From Glutamicibacter sp002979865 (GTDB lineage Bacteria; Actinomycetota; Actinomycetes; Actinomycetales; Micrococcaceae): 64,000 nt of DNA. Positions 16,558 to 25,014 of this stretch are shown in pieces. Position 1 is the stretch's first letter, and the number at the start of each line of letters is the position of its first letter. The translations under genes and the position numbers were made by a program. The stretch spans positions 806,001 to 870,000 of the forward strand of contig NZ_CP188297.1 in assembly GCF_050030965.1 (NCBI RefSeq), read 5' to 3'. The notes beneath the pieces were generated by a model. It did not search any database and was not told the origin of the DNA. It worked only from the letters and a program-made list of their open reading frames with translations.

Positions 16558-17949
16558 ATGAGCACACCCACCCAGCGGCACCCCGGCACCAGCCAGCGGC
16601 GCGTCGCCTTCGCCACCGTCATCGGCACCACCATCGAGTGGTACGACTTCTTCATCTACGCCACCGCAGCGGGGCTGATCTTCGCCCACCTGTTCTTCGA
16701 ACCAGCCGGCGCGCAGATCGGCCTGCTGCTCTCCTTCGCCAGCGTCGGCATTTCCTTCCTCTTCCGCCCGCTGGGCGCGTTCTTAGCCGGGCACTACGGG
16801 GACAAAATCGGCCGGCGCGCCATGCTGGTGCTCACCCTGGCCCTCATGGGCGCCTCCACCACGCTGATCGGCGTGCTGCCCACCTATGAGACCGCGGGCG
16901 TGCTGGCCCCGATCCTGCTGCTGCTCTTGCGCATCATCCAGGGCATCTCCGCCGGCGGCGAATGGGGCGGCGCGGTGCTGATGGCCGTTGAGCACGCCCC
17001 GAAGGACCGTCGCGCCCGGGCCGGCGCCTACCCGCAGCTCGGCGTGCCGCTGGGCATGCTGCTGGCCTCGGGAATGATGGCGCTGATGACCGGCGTGATC
17101 TCCCCCGGCGAGCAGTTCATGGCCTGGGGTTGGCGCGTGCCGTTCCTGCTCAGCTTCGTGCTGATCGTGGTGGGCTACTTCATCCGCCGCTCGGTGGACG
17201 AGTCCCCGGTCTTCGAGGAGATCGCGCAGAAGAAGGCACAGACCCGGGTGCCGATCGTGGTGCTGTTCAAGAAACACTGGCTGCTGGTGCTGATTGCCGC
17301 GCTGATTTTCGCCGGCAACAATGCCGCCGGCTACATGACCACCGGCGGATTCCTGCAGGCCTACATGACGGATCCTGAGGGGCCGGTAGGCTTCACCCGC
17401 ACCGAGGTGCTGCTGGCGGTGTCCTTCGGCGCGGTCATGTGGTTCGCCTTCACCCTGCTCTCCGGGGTCGTGGCCGACAGGATCGGGCGCAAGCGCACCT
17501 ACCAGATAGGCTTCATCAGCCAGCTGCTGTGCATCTTCCCGCTGTTCTGGCTGGTCAACACCGCTAGCCTGCCGCTGCTCTACGTGGCGTTTTCACTGTT
17601 CGCTATCGGGCTGGGCTTCTCCTACGGGCCGCAGGCGGCACTGTACTCCGAGCTGTTCCCCGTCTCGGTGCGCTTCTCCGGGGTTTCCATCTCCTACGCT
17701 TTCGGCGCGATCCTGGGCGGGGCGTTCGCCCCGATGATCGCCACCGCGCTGGTGCAGGCCACCGGCGGGACCACGGCGGTCGGCTGGTACCTGTTCGCGC
17801 TCACCGCGGTATCGCTGGCGGCGGTCAGCATGGTGCGTGATCGCAGCGGCATCGACTTGGGCATCGGCAACCAGGCCGAGCAGGAAGTCGGCGCGCTGGT
17901 CTTCGACAAGCGCAGCGCCGCGCAGCCCGTGCCCCAGGACGCACTGTAG
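16558..17949 (+). CDS. MHS-family metabolite:H+ symporter 2
   Basis: 463 residues, 12 membrane segments; near-duplicate of the transporter at 10850 through the whole core (same TTLIGVLPTYETAG, GISAGGEWGGAVLMAVEH, RSVDESPVFEEI, SGIDL...NQAEQEVGAL). N- and C-terminal tails differ. Last gene of the P450 operon, 32 bases after the reductase, so it most likely imports the P450 substrate. Followed by a strong terminator. Confidence 0.93.
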   Translation: MSTPTQRHPGTSQRRVAFATVIGTTIEWYDFFIYATAAGLIFAHLFFEPAGAQIGLLLSFASVGISFLFRPLGAFLAGHYGDKIGRRAMLVLTLALMGASTTLIGVLPTYETAGVLAPILLLLLRIIQGISAGGEWGGAVLMAVEHAPKDRRARAGAYPQLGVPLGMLLASGMMALMTGVISPGEQFMAWGWRVPFLLSFVLIVVGYFIRRSVDESPVFEEIAQKKAQTRVPIVVLFKKHWLLVLIAALIFAGNNAAGYMTTGGFLQAYMTDPEGPVGFTRTEVLLAVSFGAVMWFAFTLLSGVVADRIGRKRTYQIGFISQLLCIFPLFWLVNTASLPLLYVAFSLFAIGLGFSYGPQAALYSELFPVSVRFSGVSISYAFGAILGGAFAPMIATALVQATGGTTAVGWYLFALTAVSLAAVSMVRDRSGIDLGIGNQAEQEVGALVFDKRSAAQPVPQDAL

Positions 17950-17953
17950 GGAT

Positions 17954-17993
17954 CAAAAAACCGGCAGCCCGCCAGTGGCGGGCTGCCGGTTTT
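17954..17993. terminator. Bidirectional terminator, P450 operon / folD
   Basis: Perfect 13-base arms CCGGCAGCCCGCC / GGCGGGCTGCCGG with AGT loop (17961-17989), A-run before and TTTT after; folD converges from the right. Confidence 0.92.
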
Positions 17994-17998
17994 CGCGT

Positions 17999-18865
17999 TT
18001 ACTTCGCGGCGTTGCGCTCGGCGGCTTCGACCACGTTGTTCAGCAGCATGGCGCGGGTCATCGGGCCTACGCCGCCCGGGTTCGGCGAGATCCACGACGC
18101 GACCTCGGCGGCAGCCGGATCAACGTCGCCGGTGACCTTGCCATCCACGCGGGAAACGCCCACGTCCAGCACGATCGCGCCTTCCTTGATGGCGTCGGCC
18201 TTGATGATGTGCGGCACGCCGGCAGCGGCGATGACGACATCGGCCTGGGCCAGCAGCTCGGGGAGGTTGGTGGTGCCGGTGTGGGCCAGGGTGACGGTCG
18301 CGTTCACGTCGCGGCGGGTCAGCAGCAGGCCGACCGGACGGCCGATGGTCACGCCGCGGCCCAGGACCAGCACGTGCTTGCCGTTCAGGTCGATATCGTG
18401 GCGGGCCAGCAGTTCCACGCAGCCCAGCGGGGTGCATGGCAGCGGGGAGGACATCGGGCGGTTGACGTTGGCGACCAGGCGGCCCAGGTTCATCGGGTGC
18501 AGGCCGTCGGCGTCCTTGGCGGGATCCATGGCTTCGAGGATCACGTCCGTATCAATGTGCTTGGGCAGCGGCAGCTGCACGATGTAGCCGGTGCAGTCCG
18601 GGTTCTCGTTCAGCTCGCGCACCTTGGCCAGCAGCTCGTCCTGGGTGGTTTCCTCGGGCAGGTCCACGCGGATCGACTCGATGCCCACTTCGGCGCAGTC
18701 CTTGTGCTTGCCGCCGACATACCAGGCCGAGCCCGGGTCGTTGCCGACCAGGATGGTGCCCAGTCCGGTGGTGTGCCCGGCAGCCCTGAGCTTGGCAACG
18801 CGTTCGGCCAGTTCCTGCTTGATGGCGGCCGCGGTGGCCTTGCCGTCGAGAATGCGTGCGCTCAC
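17999..18865 (-). CDS. folD: Methylene-THF dehydrogenase / methenyl-THF cyclohydrolase
   Basis: 288 residues from the GTG at 18865, which has GGAAGGA 7 bases upstream and gives VSARILDGKATAAAIK as in the family; the open frame upstream is riboswitch leader. Signatures: catalytic Tyr/Lys region SAWYVGGKHKDCAEVGI, VQLPLPKHID, DADGLHPMNLGRL, NADP site VLGRGVTIGRPVGLLL and C-terminal PGGVGPMTRAML. It interconverts C1-folates at the methylene/formyl level. Controlled by a ZTP-riboswitch-like leader; purU is 1.3 kb to the right on the other strand. Confidence 0.95.
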   Translation of the reverse strand: MSARILDGKATAAAIKQELAERVAKLRAAGHTTGLGTILVGNDPGSAWYVGGKHKDCAEVGIESIRVDLPEETTQDELLAKVRELNENPDCTGYIVQLPLPKHIDTDVILEAMDPAKDADGLHPMNLGRLVANVNRPMSSPLPCTPLGCVELLARHDIDLNGKHVLVLGRGVTIGRPVGLLLTRRDVNATVTLAHTGTTNLPELLAQADVVIAAAGVPHIIKADAIKEGAIVLDVGVSRVDGKVTGDVDPAAAEVASWISPNPGGVGPMTRAMLLNNVVEAAERNAAK

Positions 18866-18899
18866 GCTGTTCCTTCCGTAGGTGCCCTGTTCCCAAGGC

Positions 18900-18985
18900 G
18901 GGTGGTGTGCAAACCCAGGCGCGCGGCTCGCACGATTAGCTCCCTGGTGGTTACCCACCTAACGCCAGTCACGCGTTCCAGTGTA
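18900..18985 (-). promoter_or_regulatory. ZTP (pfl) riboswitch upstream of folD
   Basis: Minus-strand leader has the hallmark blocks of the pfl/ZTP RNA in order: CGTGACTGGCG (from 18973), the hairpin GGTGGG-TAA-CCACC, then AGGGAGC, and the second conserved domain GCGCGCCTGGG (18914-18924). ZTP riboswitches sense 10-formyl-THF shortage via ZMP/ZTP and typically precede purH, folD, glyA. The folD GTG is about 50 bases downstream; the intervening sequence is the expression platform. Identification is by consensus from memory. Confidence 0.85.
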
Positions 18986-19035
18986 GCGAAAATGGCTTCG
19001 GGAATGACTTTGAAGTGCGCAGGGTTACCTTAAGC

Positions 19036-20079
19036 GTGTACTCGACAATCGTGATCGGCGCAGGGCAAGCCGGGCTTGCCGCCGCCTACCATCTGGCCAA
19101 GCGCGGCATCGACTTCTTGGTGCTCGATGCGAACCCAGCACCCGGCGGGGCCTGGCAGCACCGCTGGGATACCCTCACGCTGGGCGACGCGCATCATATC
19201 CACCCCTTGCCCGATTTCCCGCTCGAAGTGCAGGATTCCACCCGACCGGCCTCGGAAGTGGTGTCCGAATACTATGCGGAATACGAACAGCGCTTCGCGT
19301 TGCCGGTACGCCACGGCGCACCGGTGACCTCGGTGCAGCAGGACGGAGAGTACTTCGTGGTGCACGCCGATGCGGATTACCGGGCGCGCACCATCATCAA
19401 CGCCACCGGCACCTGGTCCAATCCGTTCTGGCCGGTCTACCCCGGGCATTTCGATGGTCCGCAGGTGCACACAAATGGCTTCGTCTCCCCGCAGCAATTC
19501 GCCGGGCAACGCGTGTTGGTGGTCGGGGCCGGTGCCAGTGCCACCCAGTTCATCGTGCAGTTGCGTGCTGCCGGCGTGGATACCCTGTGGTCCACGCGCA
19601 GCGCACCGGACTGGCGCGACGTTCCCACCGGTGCCGAATGGGGCCAGGAAGTGGAGGGCCAGGTCAACGAGCGCACCAGTGCGGGACTGCCTCCGAAGTC
19701 GGTGGTGGGCACCACCGGGTTGCTGCTCACCGAGAAGATGCGTGCCGGGATCGCCTCCGGGGCGCTGGTTTCGCGGGGGAAGATCGACCATCTGGAATCC
19801 GACGCCGTCGTCTTCTCCGACGGGTCACGCGAAAAGATCGATGCGATCCTATGGGCGACCGGTTTCCGGCATGCCCACCGGCATTTGCGCGATCTGAAAC
19901 TGCACACGGCTCAAGGCGGCATCCTGATGGAGGACGGGGTGGCCGCCGTGGCGGTGCCCGGGCTGTTCTTCGTCGGCTATGGCGCGTCGGCTTCGACTTT
20001 GGGTGCTACCCGGGCCGGGAGGAAGGCCGCGATGGCGGCGGCGCACTACGTTCAGCGGCTCGCGGCAAGCGCAATGTAG
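19036..20079 (+). CDS. FAD-dependent NAD(P)-binding flavoprotein (group B monooxygenase-like)
   Basis: 347 residues from GTG 19036 (another GTG at 19015 adds 7). N-terminal FAD fold STIVIGAGQAGLAAAYHL, then PGGAWQHRWDTL, a second dinucleotide fold RVLVVGAGASATQFI near residue 160, and DAILWATGFRHAHRHL followed by VPGLFFVGYGASAS. This is the two-Rossmann arrangement of putative flavin monooxygenases/CzcO-like oxidoreductases; the FxGxxxHxxx(W/P) Baeyer-Villiger fingerprint is represented only loosely by YPGHFDGPQVHT. Substrate unknown. Just upstream of purU. Confidence 0.82.
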   Translation: MYSTIVIGAGQAGLAAAYHLAKRGIDFLVLDANPAPGGAWQHRWDTLTLGDAHHIHPLPDFPLEVQDSTRPASEVVSEYYAEYEQRFALPVRHGAPVTSVQQDGEYFVVHADADYRARTIINATGTWSNPFWPVYPGHFDGPQVHTNGFVSPQQFAGQRVLVVGAGASATQFIVQLRAAGVDTLWSTRSAPDWRDVPTGAEWGQEVEGQVNERTSAGLPPKSVVGTTGLLLTEKMRAGIASGALVSRGKIDHLESDAVVFSDGSREKIDAILWATGFRHAHRHLRDLKLHTAQGGILMEDGVAAVAVPGLFFVGYGASASTLGATRAGRKAAMAAAHYVQRLAASAM

Positions 20080-20126
20080 CTCACGGAATTGGCAGAACAT
20101 CGCTGGCGGGCGCTACCTTAGAATCC

Positions 20127-20969
20127 ATGAACCAGTACATCGTCACCCTATCTTGCATCGACCGCCCCGGCATCGTCCACGCCATTTCCGGAGGTCTGCT
20201 GGGTGCCGGTTGCAATATCACCGAGTCCCAGCAGTTCCTCTCGCCCGAAACCGGCACCTTCTTCATGCGCATCGAGGTAGCCACCGAGCAGTCCCTGGAA
20301 CAGATCCGCGCAGGGCTCGCGCCCATCCGCGATGACTTCCATATGTCCCTCCGTGTGGACGATGGCACCAAGCGCACCCGCACCATGATCATGTGCTCCA
20401 AGGCCGGGCATGCGCTGAACGACCTGTTGTTCGCCCAGCGTGCCGGCACCTTGGCCATCGATGTGCCGGTGATCGTCTCCAACCACCTGGATCTGAAGCC
20501 GATGGCCGACTTCTACGGGGTGGACTTCGTGCATCTGCCGGTGACCAAGGAGAACAAGTCGCAGGCCGAGGCTGAGCTGCTCAAGCTCGCCGAGGACTAC
20601 GGCATCGAACTGGTGGTGCTTGCTCGCTACATGCAGATCCTTTCGGATTCGCTCTGCGAGCGCATGGAAGGCCGGGTCATCAACATCCACCACTCCTTCC
20701 TGCCCTCGTTCAAGGGCGCCAAGCCGTACCACCAGGCCTATGCTCGCGGCGTGAAGCTGATCGGTGCCACCGCGCACTACGTCACCGCGGACCTCGACGA
20801 AGGTCCGATCATCGACCAGGAAGTCACCCACGTCTCGCACACCCGCACCGCCGAGCAGCTCGTTGAGCTGGGCCGCAGCGTGGAGGGACGGACGCTGACC
20901 CGCGCCGTGCAATGGCATGCCGAGCACCGGGTAATGCTTGACGGCCAGCGCACCATCGTCTTCTCCTAA
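20127..20969 (+). CDS. purU: Formyltetrahydrofolate deformylase
   Basis: 280 residues: N-terminal ACT domain (VTLSCIDRPGIVHAISGGL) and C-terminal formyltransferase-fold hydrolase with NIHHSFLPSFKGAKPYHQA and GATAHYVT...DEGPIIDQ, carrying the catalytic Asn-His-Asp set of the family. Releases formate and THF from 10-formyl-THF, balancing the C1 pool. Close to folD in the opposite orientation, a functional neighbour. Confidence 0.95.
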   Translation: MNQYIVTLSCIDRPGIVHAISGGLLGAGCNITESQQFLSPETGTFFMRIEVATEQSLEQIRAGLAPIRDDFHMSLRVDDGTKRTRTMIMCSKAGHALNDLLFAQRAGTLAIDVPVIVSNHLDLKPMADFYGVDFVHLPVTKENKSQAEAELLKLAEDYGIELVVLARYMQILSDSLCERMEGRVINIHHSFLPSFKGAKPYHQAYARGVKLIGATAHYVTADLDEGPIIDQEVTHVSHTRTAEQLVELGRSVEGRTLTRAVQWHAEHRVMLDGQRTIVFS

Positions 20970-20971
20970 GC

Positions 20972-21883
20972 ATGGATTATGCAGCACTGGCCGTCCTCGC
21001 CCTGCTGGTTGCCGCCTCGGCGTGCTGGCCATTGCTCAAGGCGTCAAGCAAGCGCCGCGAGGCGTTGAAGGTCCAGGCGCTGCAGCTGCCAGAGCACCAT
21101 CGGCCGCGCTACCGGCAGTCGCTGGCCGGCGATCCGCTGGCTTTTCCCCTGGCCATGAGCAGCGGCTATGCACTGTGCCGAGGGGCGAACCTCGATACCT
21201 TCCTCTTCCCCGATCCGGAAGAAGAACGGATCATCCTGGCCGAAGCGTGGGGCATCTTCGATGCTGAGGATGCCGTGCAGGAGCTCTGGTCCTTGCTGTC
21301 CCAGGGGCATCGCTCTGGCTGGCAGCAGTCCCGGGAGCTGGTCAATGCTGGTGGCACAGTTCTGGCCCAGCACCGCAAGGCGCTTGGCAGGCAGGCACGG
21401 ACGTCCGCGCAGGCGCGCGAAGAATTGCTGTCGCTGCGCCGGTTGCAGCGCAATGAGCGCGGTGTGCAGGAATTGGACTTCCTGGCGTGGGATCTTTCAC
21501 GAGCCGTCATGGTCGCCCGCTCCGCCGCCTCCTGCGGCTTCTTGGATCAGCGCGTAGCTCAGGACGTCGCCTCGCAGGCAGCGTCGTATGCGCAGCAAAC
21601 CTATGGTTCGTGGGATGAATTCGCGAACGCATTCGATACCGCGCGCTGGTTCTGGCGCGCCCAGCGGGACAGTGCGCTGGATGATGCCCACGACGCGAAC
21701 CGGACCACCGTGCTCACCGGCGTTGAAGGCCCTTTCGCGCAGGTGGATTTTGCCGCACCGGTACCAACCAGCCAGCTGCTGCTCCTCGATGCAGCGCGGG
21801 AACTGGGACTGTCGTTGCGCGCCGACGAGGAGGATCGGGATTGGCAGCGTGCGCTGGTGGCCGCGGCCCGCACGCGGACTTGA
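20972..21883 (+). CDS. DUF1266-family protein, membrane-anchored
   Basis: 303 residues starting 2 bases after the purU stop. A single N-terminal hydrophobic segment (residues 4-24) then a mostly helical domain with the DUF1266 pattern: FPLAMSSGYALCRGANLDTF, EAWGI near residue 90, and ELDFLAWDLSRAVMVARSAASCGFLD near residue 170, then YGSWDEFANAFDTAR. Function of the family is unknown; translational coupling to purU may be positional only. Confidence 0.75.
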   Translation: MDYAALAVLALLVAASACWPLLKASSKRREALKVQALQLPEHHRPRYRQSLAGDPLAFPLAMSSGYALCRGANLDTFLFPDPEEERIILAEAWGIFDAEDAVQELWSLLSQGHRSGWQQSRELVNAGGTVLAQHRKALGRQARTSAQAREELLSLRRLQRNERGVQELDFLAWDLSRAVMVARSAASCGFLDQRVAQDVASQAASYAQQTYGSWDEFANAFDTARWFWRAQRDSALDDAHDANRTTVLTGVEGPFAQVDFAAPVPTSQLLLLDAARELGLSLRADEEDRDWQRALVAAARTRT

Positions 21884-21936
21884 GATCTTCGGTAGCGAAC
21901 TCGCCGTTGCAATGCTTGGCCATTACAGTAGGTGAA

Positions 21937-22455
21937 ATGACGCACATCATTACTATTGACGGCGCGACCCCGAAGGTCGGCCAGGACGTTTTCGTAGCAC
22001 CTACCGCCACCTTGAGCGGCGATGTCGAGCTGGCTGACCGTTCCAGCGCTTTCTACGGTGTTTCCGTGCGGGGCGATTCAGCGCCGATTCGCGTAGGCGA
22101 AGGCACCAACTTGCAGGACAACGTCGTGCTGCACGCTGATGAAGGTTTTCCTTGCACCCTGGGTGCGGGCATCTCGGTAGGCCACTCGGCAGTGGTTCAC
22201 GGTGCCAGCGTGGGCGATGGCTGCCTGATCGGCATGAGCGCCACCGTCATGAACGGTGCCCTCATCGGCGAGCAGTCGCTGGTTGCTGCCGGTGCACTGG
22301 TGCTGGAAGGCACGCAGGTTCCGCCGCGTTCGCTGGTTGCCGGTGTCCCTGCCAAGGTCCGCCGCGAGCTGAGCGATGAGGAAGTCGCCGGCTTGAAGAC
22401 CAATGCTGACCACTACCTCGTGCTGGCAGCGAAGCATCTGGAAGCCAACGCCTGA
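21937..22455 (+). CDS. Gamma-class carbonic anhydrase-like hexapeptide protein
   Basis: 172 residues with left-handed beta-helix hexapeptide repeats (I/V-G-x pattern over residues ~15-140). The three metal-binding His of the family are visible: one in NVVLHADEG and two in ISVGHSAVVHGASVG. Starts at the ATG after GTAGGTGAA. Predicted Zn/Co enzyme hydrating CO2, or an inactive acyl-carrier-like homologue; cannot be told from sequence. Confidence 0.88.
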   Translation: MTHIITIDGATPKVGQDVFVAPTATLSGDVELADRSSAFYGVSVRGDSAPIRVGEGTNLQDNVVLHADEGFPCTLGAGISVGHSAVVHGASVGDGCLIGMSATVMNGALIGEQSLVAAGALVLEGTQVPPRSLVAGVPAKVRRELSDEEVAGLKTNADHYLVLAAKHLEANA

Positions 22456-22464
22456 TTTGTGTGG

Positions 22465-22722
22465 CCGGCTGCCCGAATCGGGCTCCACGAGCAGCCACAG
22501 CTCGCCAGTTATGGTGCTGAAACGCTCGGTCCGATCCAGCACCGCCACCATGGACAGCTCCTCTCGCAGAATCCACGGATTCGAGGGGAACTTCTGCGTT
22601 GCGATGGAAGCCCAGTCATTTTGCGGTGCCTCAATAAAGGACCCTAAGGAACGGAACTCCGCCTTGGTACTGATTGGAACGACAATGGCACTCAGGGTCT
22701 CAGTTACCTGCCCATCGAGCAC
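22465..22722 (-). pseudogene. Probable truncated gene of unknown family
   Basis: Minus-strand reading of about 85 residues that looks protein-like (VPISTKAEFRSLGSF, NPWILREELSMVAVLD, TITGELWLLVEPDSG) and has lower GC than the core. It has no stop of its own and runs antisense into the carbonic anhydrase gene, so the C terminus is lost or replaced. The VVPIS...WIL...DR...GEL order faintly resembles MazF/PemK toxins, but this is not a firm match. Confidence 0.3.
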
Positions 22723-22906
22723 GGCTACTCATGCAAGTACTTCGGTTGGTTCCCTTCCTGTAATTGGCATCCAGGTTGGCTCAAATATTTATCAGACTGG
22801 CCAGTTCAGTGTTGCTCGATTTCTTAAACCTGGCATGTTCGGCAAATGGTAATGATACGACATGAAATTGGGTCTGTGCATCGCCTTCTTCGCGAATCTA
22901 CGGCGC

Positions 22907-23281
22907 TCAGGCCGCCTCACCCACCAACTGGATACCTAGTCTTTCAACAATATTCTCAGTTATGAGGACCCTCCCTTCGCAGTTCAGTCTGTACCTGAGT
23001 GCTGGTTGGCCTTGAACGACCAGGGGCTCACCGCGGCTTAGTGCTGTCACGAGAACCTCTTCACATTCCATGGGCACCCCTATTTTCCTAATGCCCTCGC
23101 GGCTTCCGATGCCGTCGATTTGAGTAGATAAAAAGATTCCGGCACTTGACTCCACAGCGGATCTATCCAATCTATGTCGGAACGCTCCGAACCTACGGAG
23201 AAACTCAATTTTCAGCTTTATAACCAGTGACGTAGTGTCCACCCCTGATGGAGCGATTGTCCGCCCAATATGGTAAATCAA
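22907..23281 (-). CDS. Hypothetical protein, accessory
   Basis: 124 codons from a TTG (a GTG at 23242 is the other candidate). Composition is less GC-rich than the core and there is no recognised motif; a short polar N terminus, FLRRFGAFRHRLDRSA, and a C-terminal ENIVERLGIQLVGEAA. Divergent from the ApeA-like gene with 57 bases between. May be a remnant. Confidence 0.35.
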   Translation of the reverse strand: MIYHIGRTIAPSGVDTTSLVIKLKIEFLRRFGAFRHRLDRSAVESSAGIFLSTQIDGIGSREGIRKIGVPMECEEVLVTALSRGEPLVVQGQPALRYRLNCEGRVLITENIVERLGIQLVGEAA

Positions 23282-23338
23282 TCAGCGTCACTTTAGATCA
23301 ATATTCGAGTGATGTTTGCAGCAGCTAGGCTGTGTACC

Positions 23339-24796
23339 ATGAAGACAAGCGATGACCACCGGCTCAAGGGCTGGTTTTACTTTCCTGAATCACCAGCTAA
23401 TCGCGTGCCCGGAATAATTACTTGGAGTCAGAATTCAGGTGCAGATCTGGAACTCATTGGAGGGCTCCCTCCGGAGCCACAGAAAGAGCAAGCCAACGAA
23501 TGGTTCCAGCGTAGCCGTGAATTCGAAAGCGACACTTTGCCAAGCACAATCTATGGCGAGCTCGATTCTGGGAAAAAAGTCTGCATATGGGGTGCAGAAC
23601 GCAGAAGCTACAAGGCAAAAATGGGAAGTCAGATCCAAGAAGAATTCTGGCACTCCTCGTGGGTCTGCGTTGGCGCGCATGTGGCCTCCGCCGACTGCCG
23701 CGAGTTTCGCAGCTTCAGGGTCGCGCTTGATAATCTCTACTATCTAACAAGCGACGGACGATTCGGTGCACCGCTGTGGACACAGATCGAGGGAGTCGAG
23801 CATCCGGGCGAAAAACAGGAGGACGGGACTTACCTCTGCCCATTCACGCTGCCAGTAATTGGTGGTTATCGGGCAGGTTGGGCCACAGGTTCAATAGCGG
23901 ACACGACTTACAGCATCAATACGTATGCAACACGACCTTGGATCTCTCCAGCAACCGAAGCTGACCCTGCTCTGAAATTAAGCTTCATGACAAACCGGCG
24001 GCGTCGTGGGGCAAGTATCGAGCTTTTCGCCAGTGCCGATGCAGAAGTTGCACTCATCGATGATTTGTCCAGTTCTGCTGAGGAGCTACTCCACAGAACC
24101 AGCCCGCTCTTGGGCCTGATGAGTCTGGCGACGTTCAATACGAGCGGTGTCGAGTCGATCAAGGCGCAGACTGTTGACGGTGAAGAAGTCTCCCTTTTGT
24201 GCTATACGGGACATCAAAGCGAACCGGATCTTTACACCGAGGCTGGTGGCACCGTCTTCACCTTCAACGATGTGTCGCTTGGTAACTTCTTGGAGGCCTG
24301 GCAACGGCTAACCTCTGGAGCACAGGCGCAGTATGCGTGGAATTTGGTAGTTGGACTCATCGGCCACTCGCCACTCATGGTAGAAGAGCATTTAAGCCAA
24401 GTTCTCGCAGCCGCTGAGGGGTTCGATACCTGGTGCCTTGACGGAGGAAAAAATACTGAGTTGAAAAACCGTCTGATCAGATTGCATGACAAGCTCCCGG
24501 CAGAGCTCAAAACACAACTCCAACTCGATGTCGAAAAGTGGGTCGATTGGGCCGTATGGGCACGGCATCACGTCGCCCATGGCGGAACGAAGAAGCACCG
24601 CGACATCAGTAACTTCTACCAGCTCAAAATCATTTCCGACTCTGTTCATCTGATTACCTACCTCGCTGCCCTCTCGGAATTGAGAATCCCGGATGAGAAA
24701 TTGATTCAGGCAATCACTCGCCATCCCCGGTTACGGGTCTTGGCAGACCGGTGTGCTGAAATCCCTAAACTTCCCACCGCTGAGGACGGACCTTAG
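23339..24796 (+). CDS. ApeA-like anti-phage HEPN protein
   Basis: 485 residues from the ATG at 23339 (earlier GTG 23309/ATG 23312 possible). N terminus KGWFYFPESPANRVPGIITW followed by an ADLELIGGL beta segment resembles the ApeA N-terminal domain; the C-terminal ~150 residues are helical and carry RHHVAH, an exact Rx4H HEPN RNase motif (R409, H414). Proteins of this plan are abortive-infection RNases in defence islands. GC content is visibly lower than in flanking core genes, and it stands alone between the carbonic anhydrase and methionine genes, consistent with acquisition. Confidence 0.7.
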   Translation: MKTSDDHRLKGWFYFPESPANRVPGIITWSQNSGADLELIGGLPPEPQKEQANEWFQRSREFESDTLPSTIYGELDSGKKVCIWGAERRSYKAKMGSQIQEEFWHSSWVCVGAHVASADCREFRSFRVALDNLYYLTSDGRFGAPLWTQIEGVEHPGEKQEDGTYLCPFTLPVIGGYRAGWATGSIADTTYSINTYATRPWISPATEADPALKLSFMTNRRRRGASIELFASADAEVALIDDLSSSAEELLHRTSPLLGLMSLATFNTSGVESIKAQTVDGEEVSLLCYTGHQSEPDLYTEAGGTVFTFNDVSLGNFLEAWQRLTSGAQAQYAWNLVVGLIGHSPLMVEEHLSQVLAAAEGFDTWCLDGGKNTELKNRLIRLHDKLPAELKTQLQLDVEKWVDWAVWARHHVAHGGTKKHRDISNFYQLKIISDSVHLITYLAALSELRIPDEKLIQAITRHPRLRVLADRCAEIPKLPTAEDGP

Positions 24797-25014
24797 AAAA
24801 GCGTGAGAGTGAGCCTGAAAGTCAAGCATCAACGGCATTACTACATATCGCAGTCCCCGACTCGGCCACAGCTCCGAGGAATCTCCGAATCTGATTACCA
24901 GTATTTCGTGGCAGACCTTCAAAATTGGGTAATCGCAGGCGGAGACTAGGATCGGCAGTTCGCCGATGTCAGTGTCCTCCTTACACGGCATGTTTCAATC
25001 CACTTGCCCTTAGG

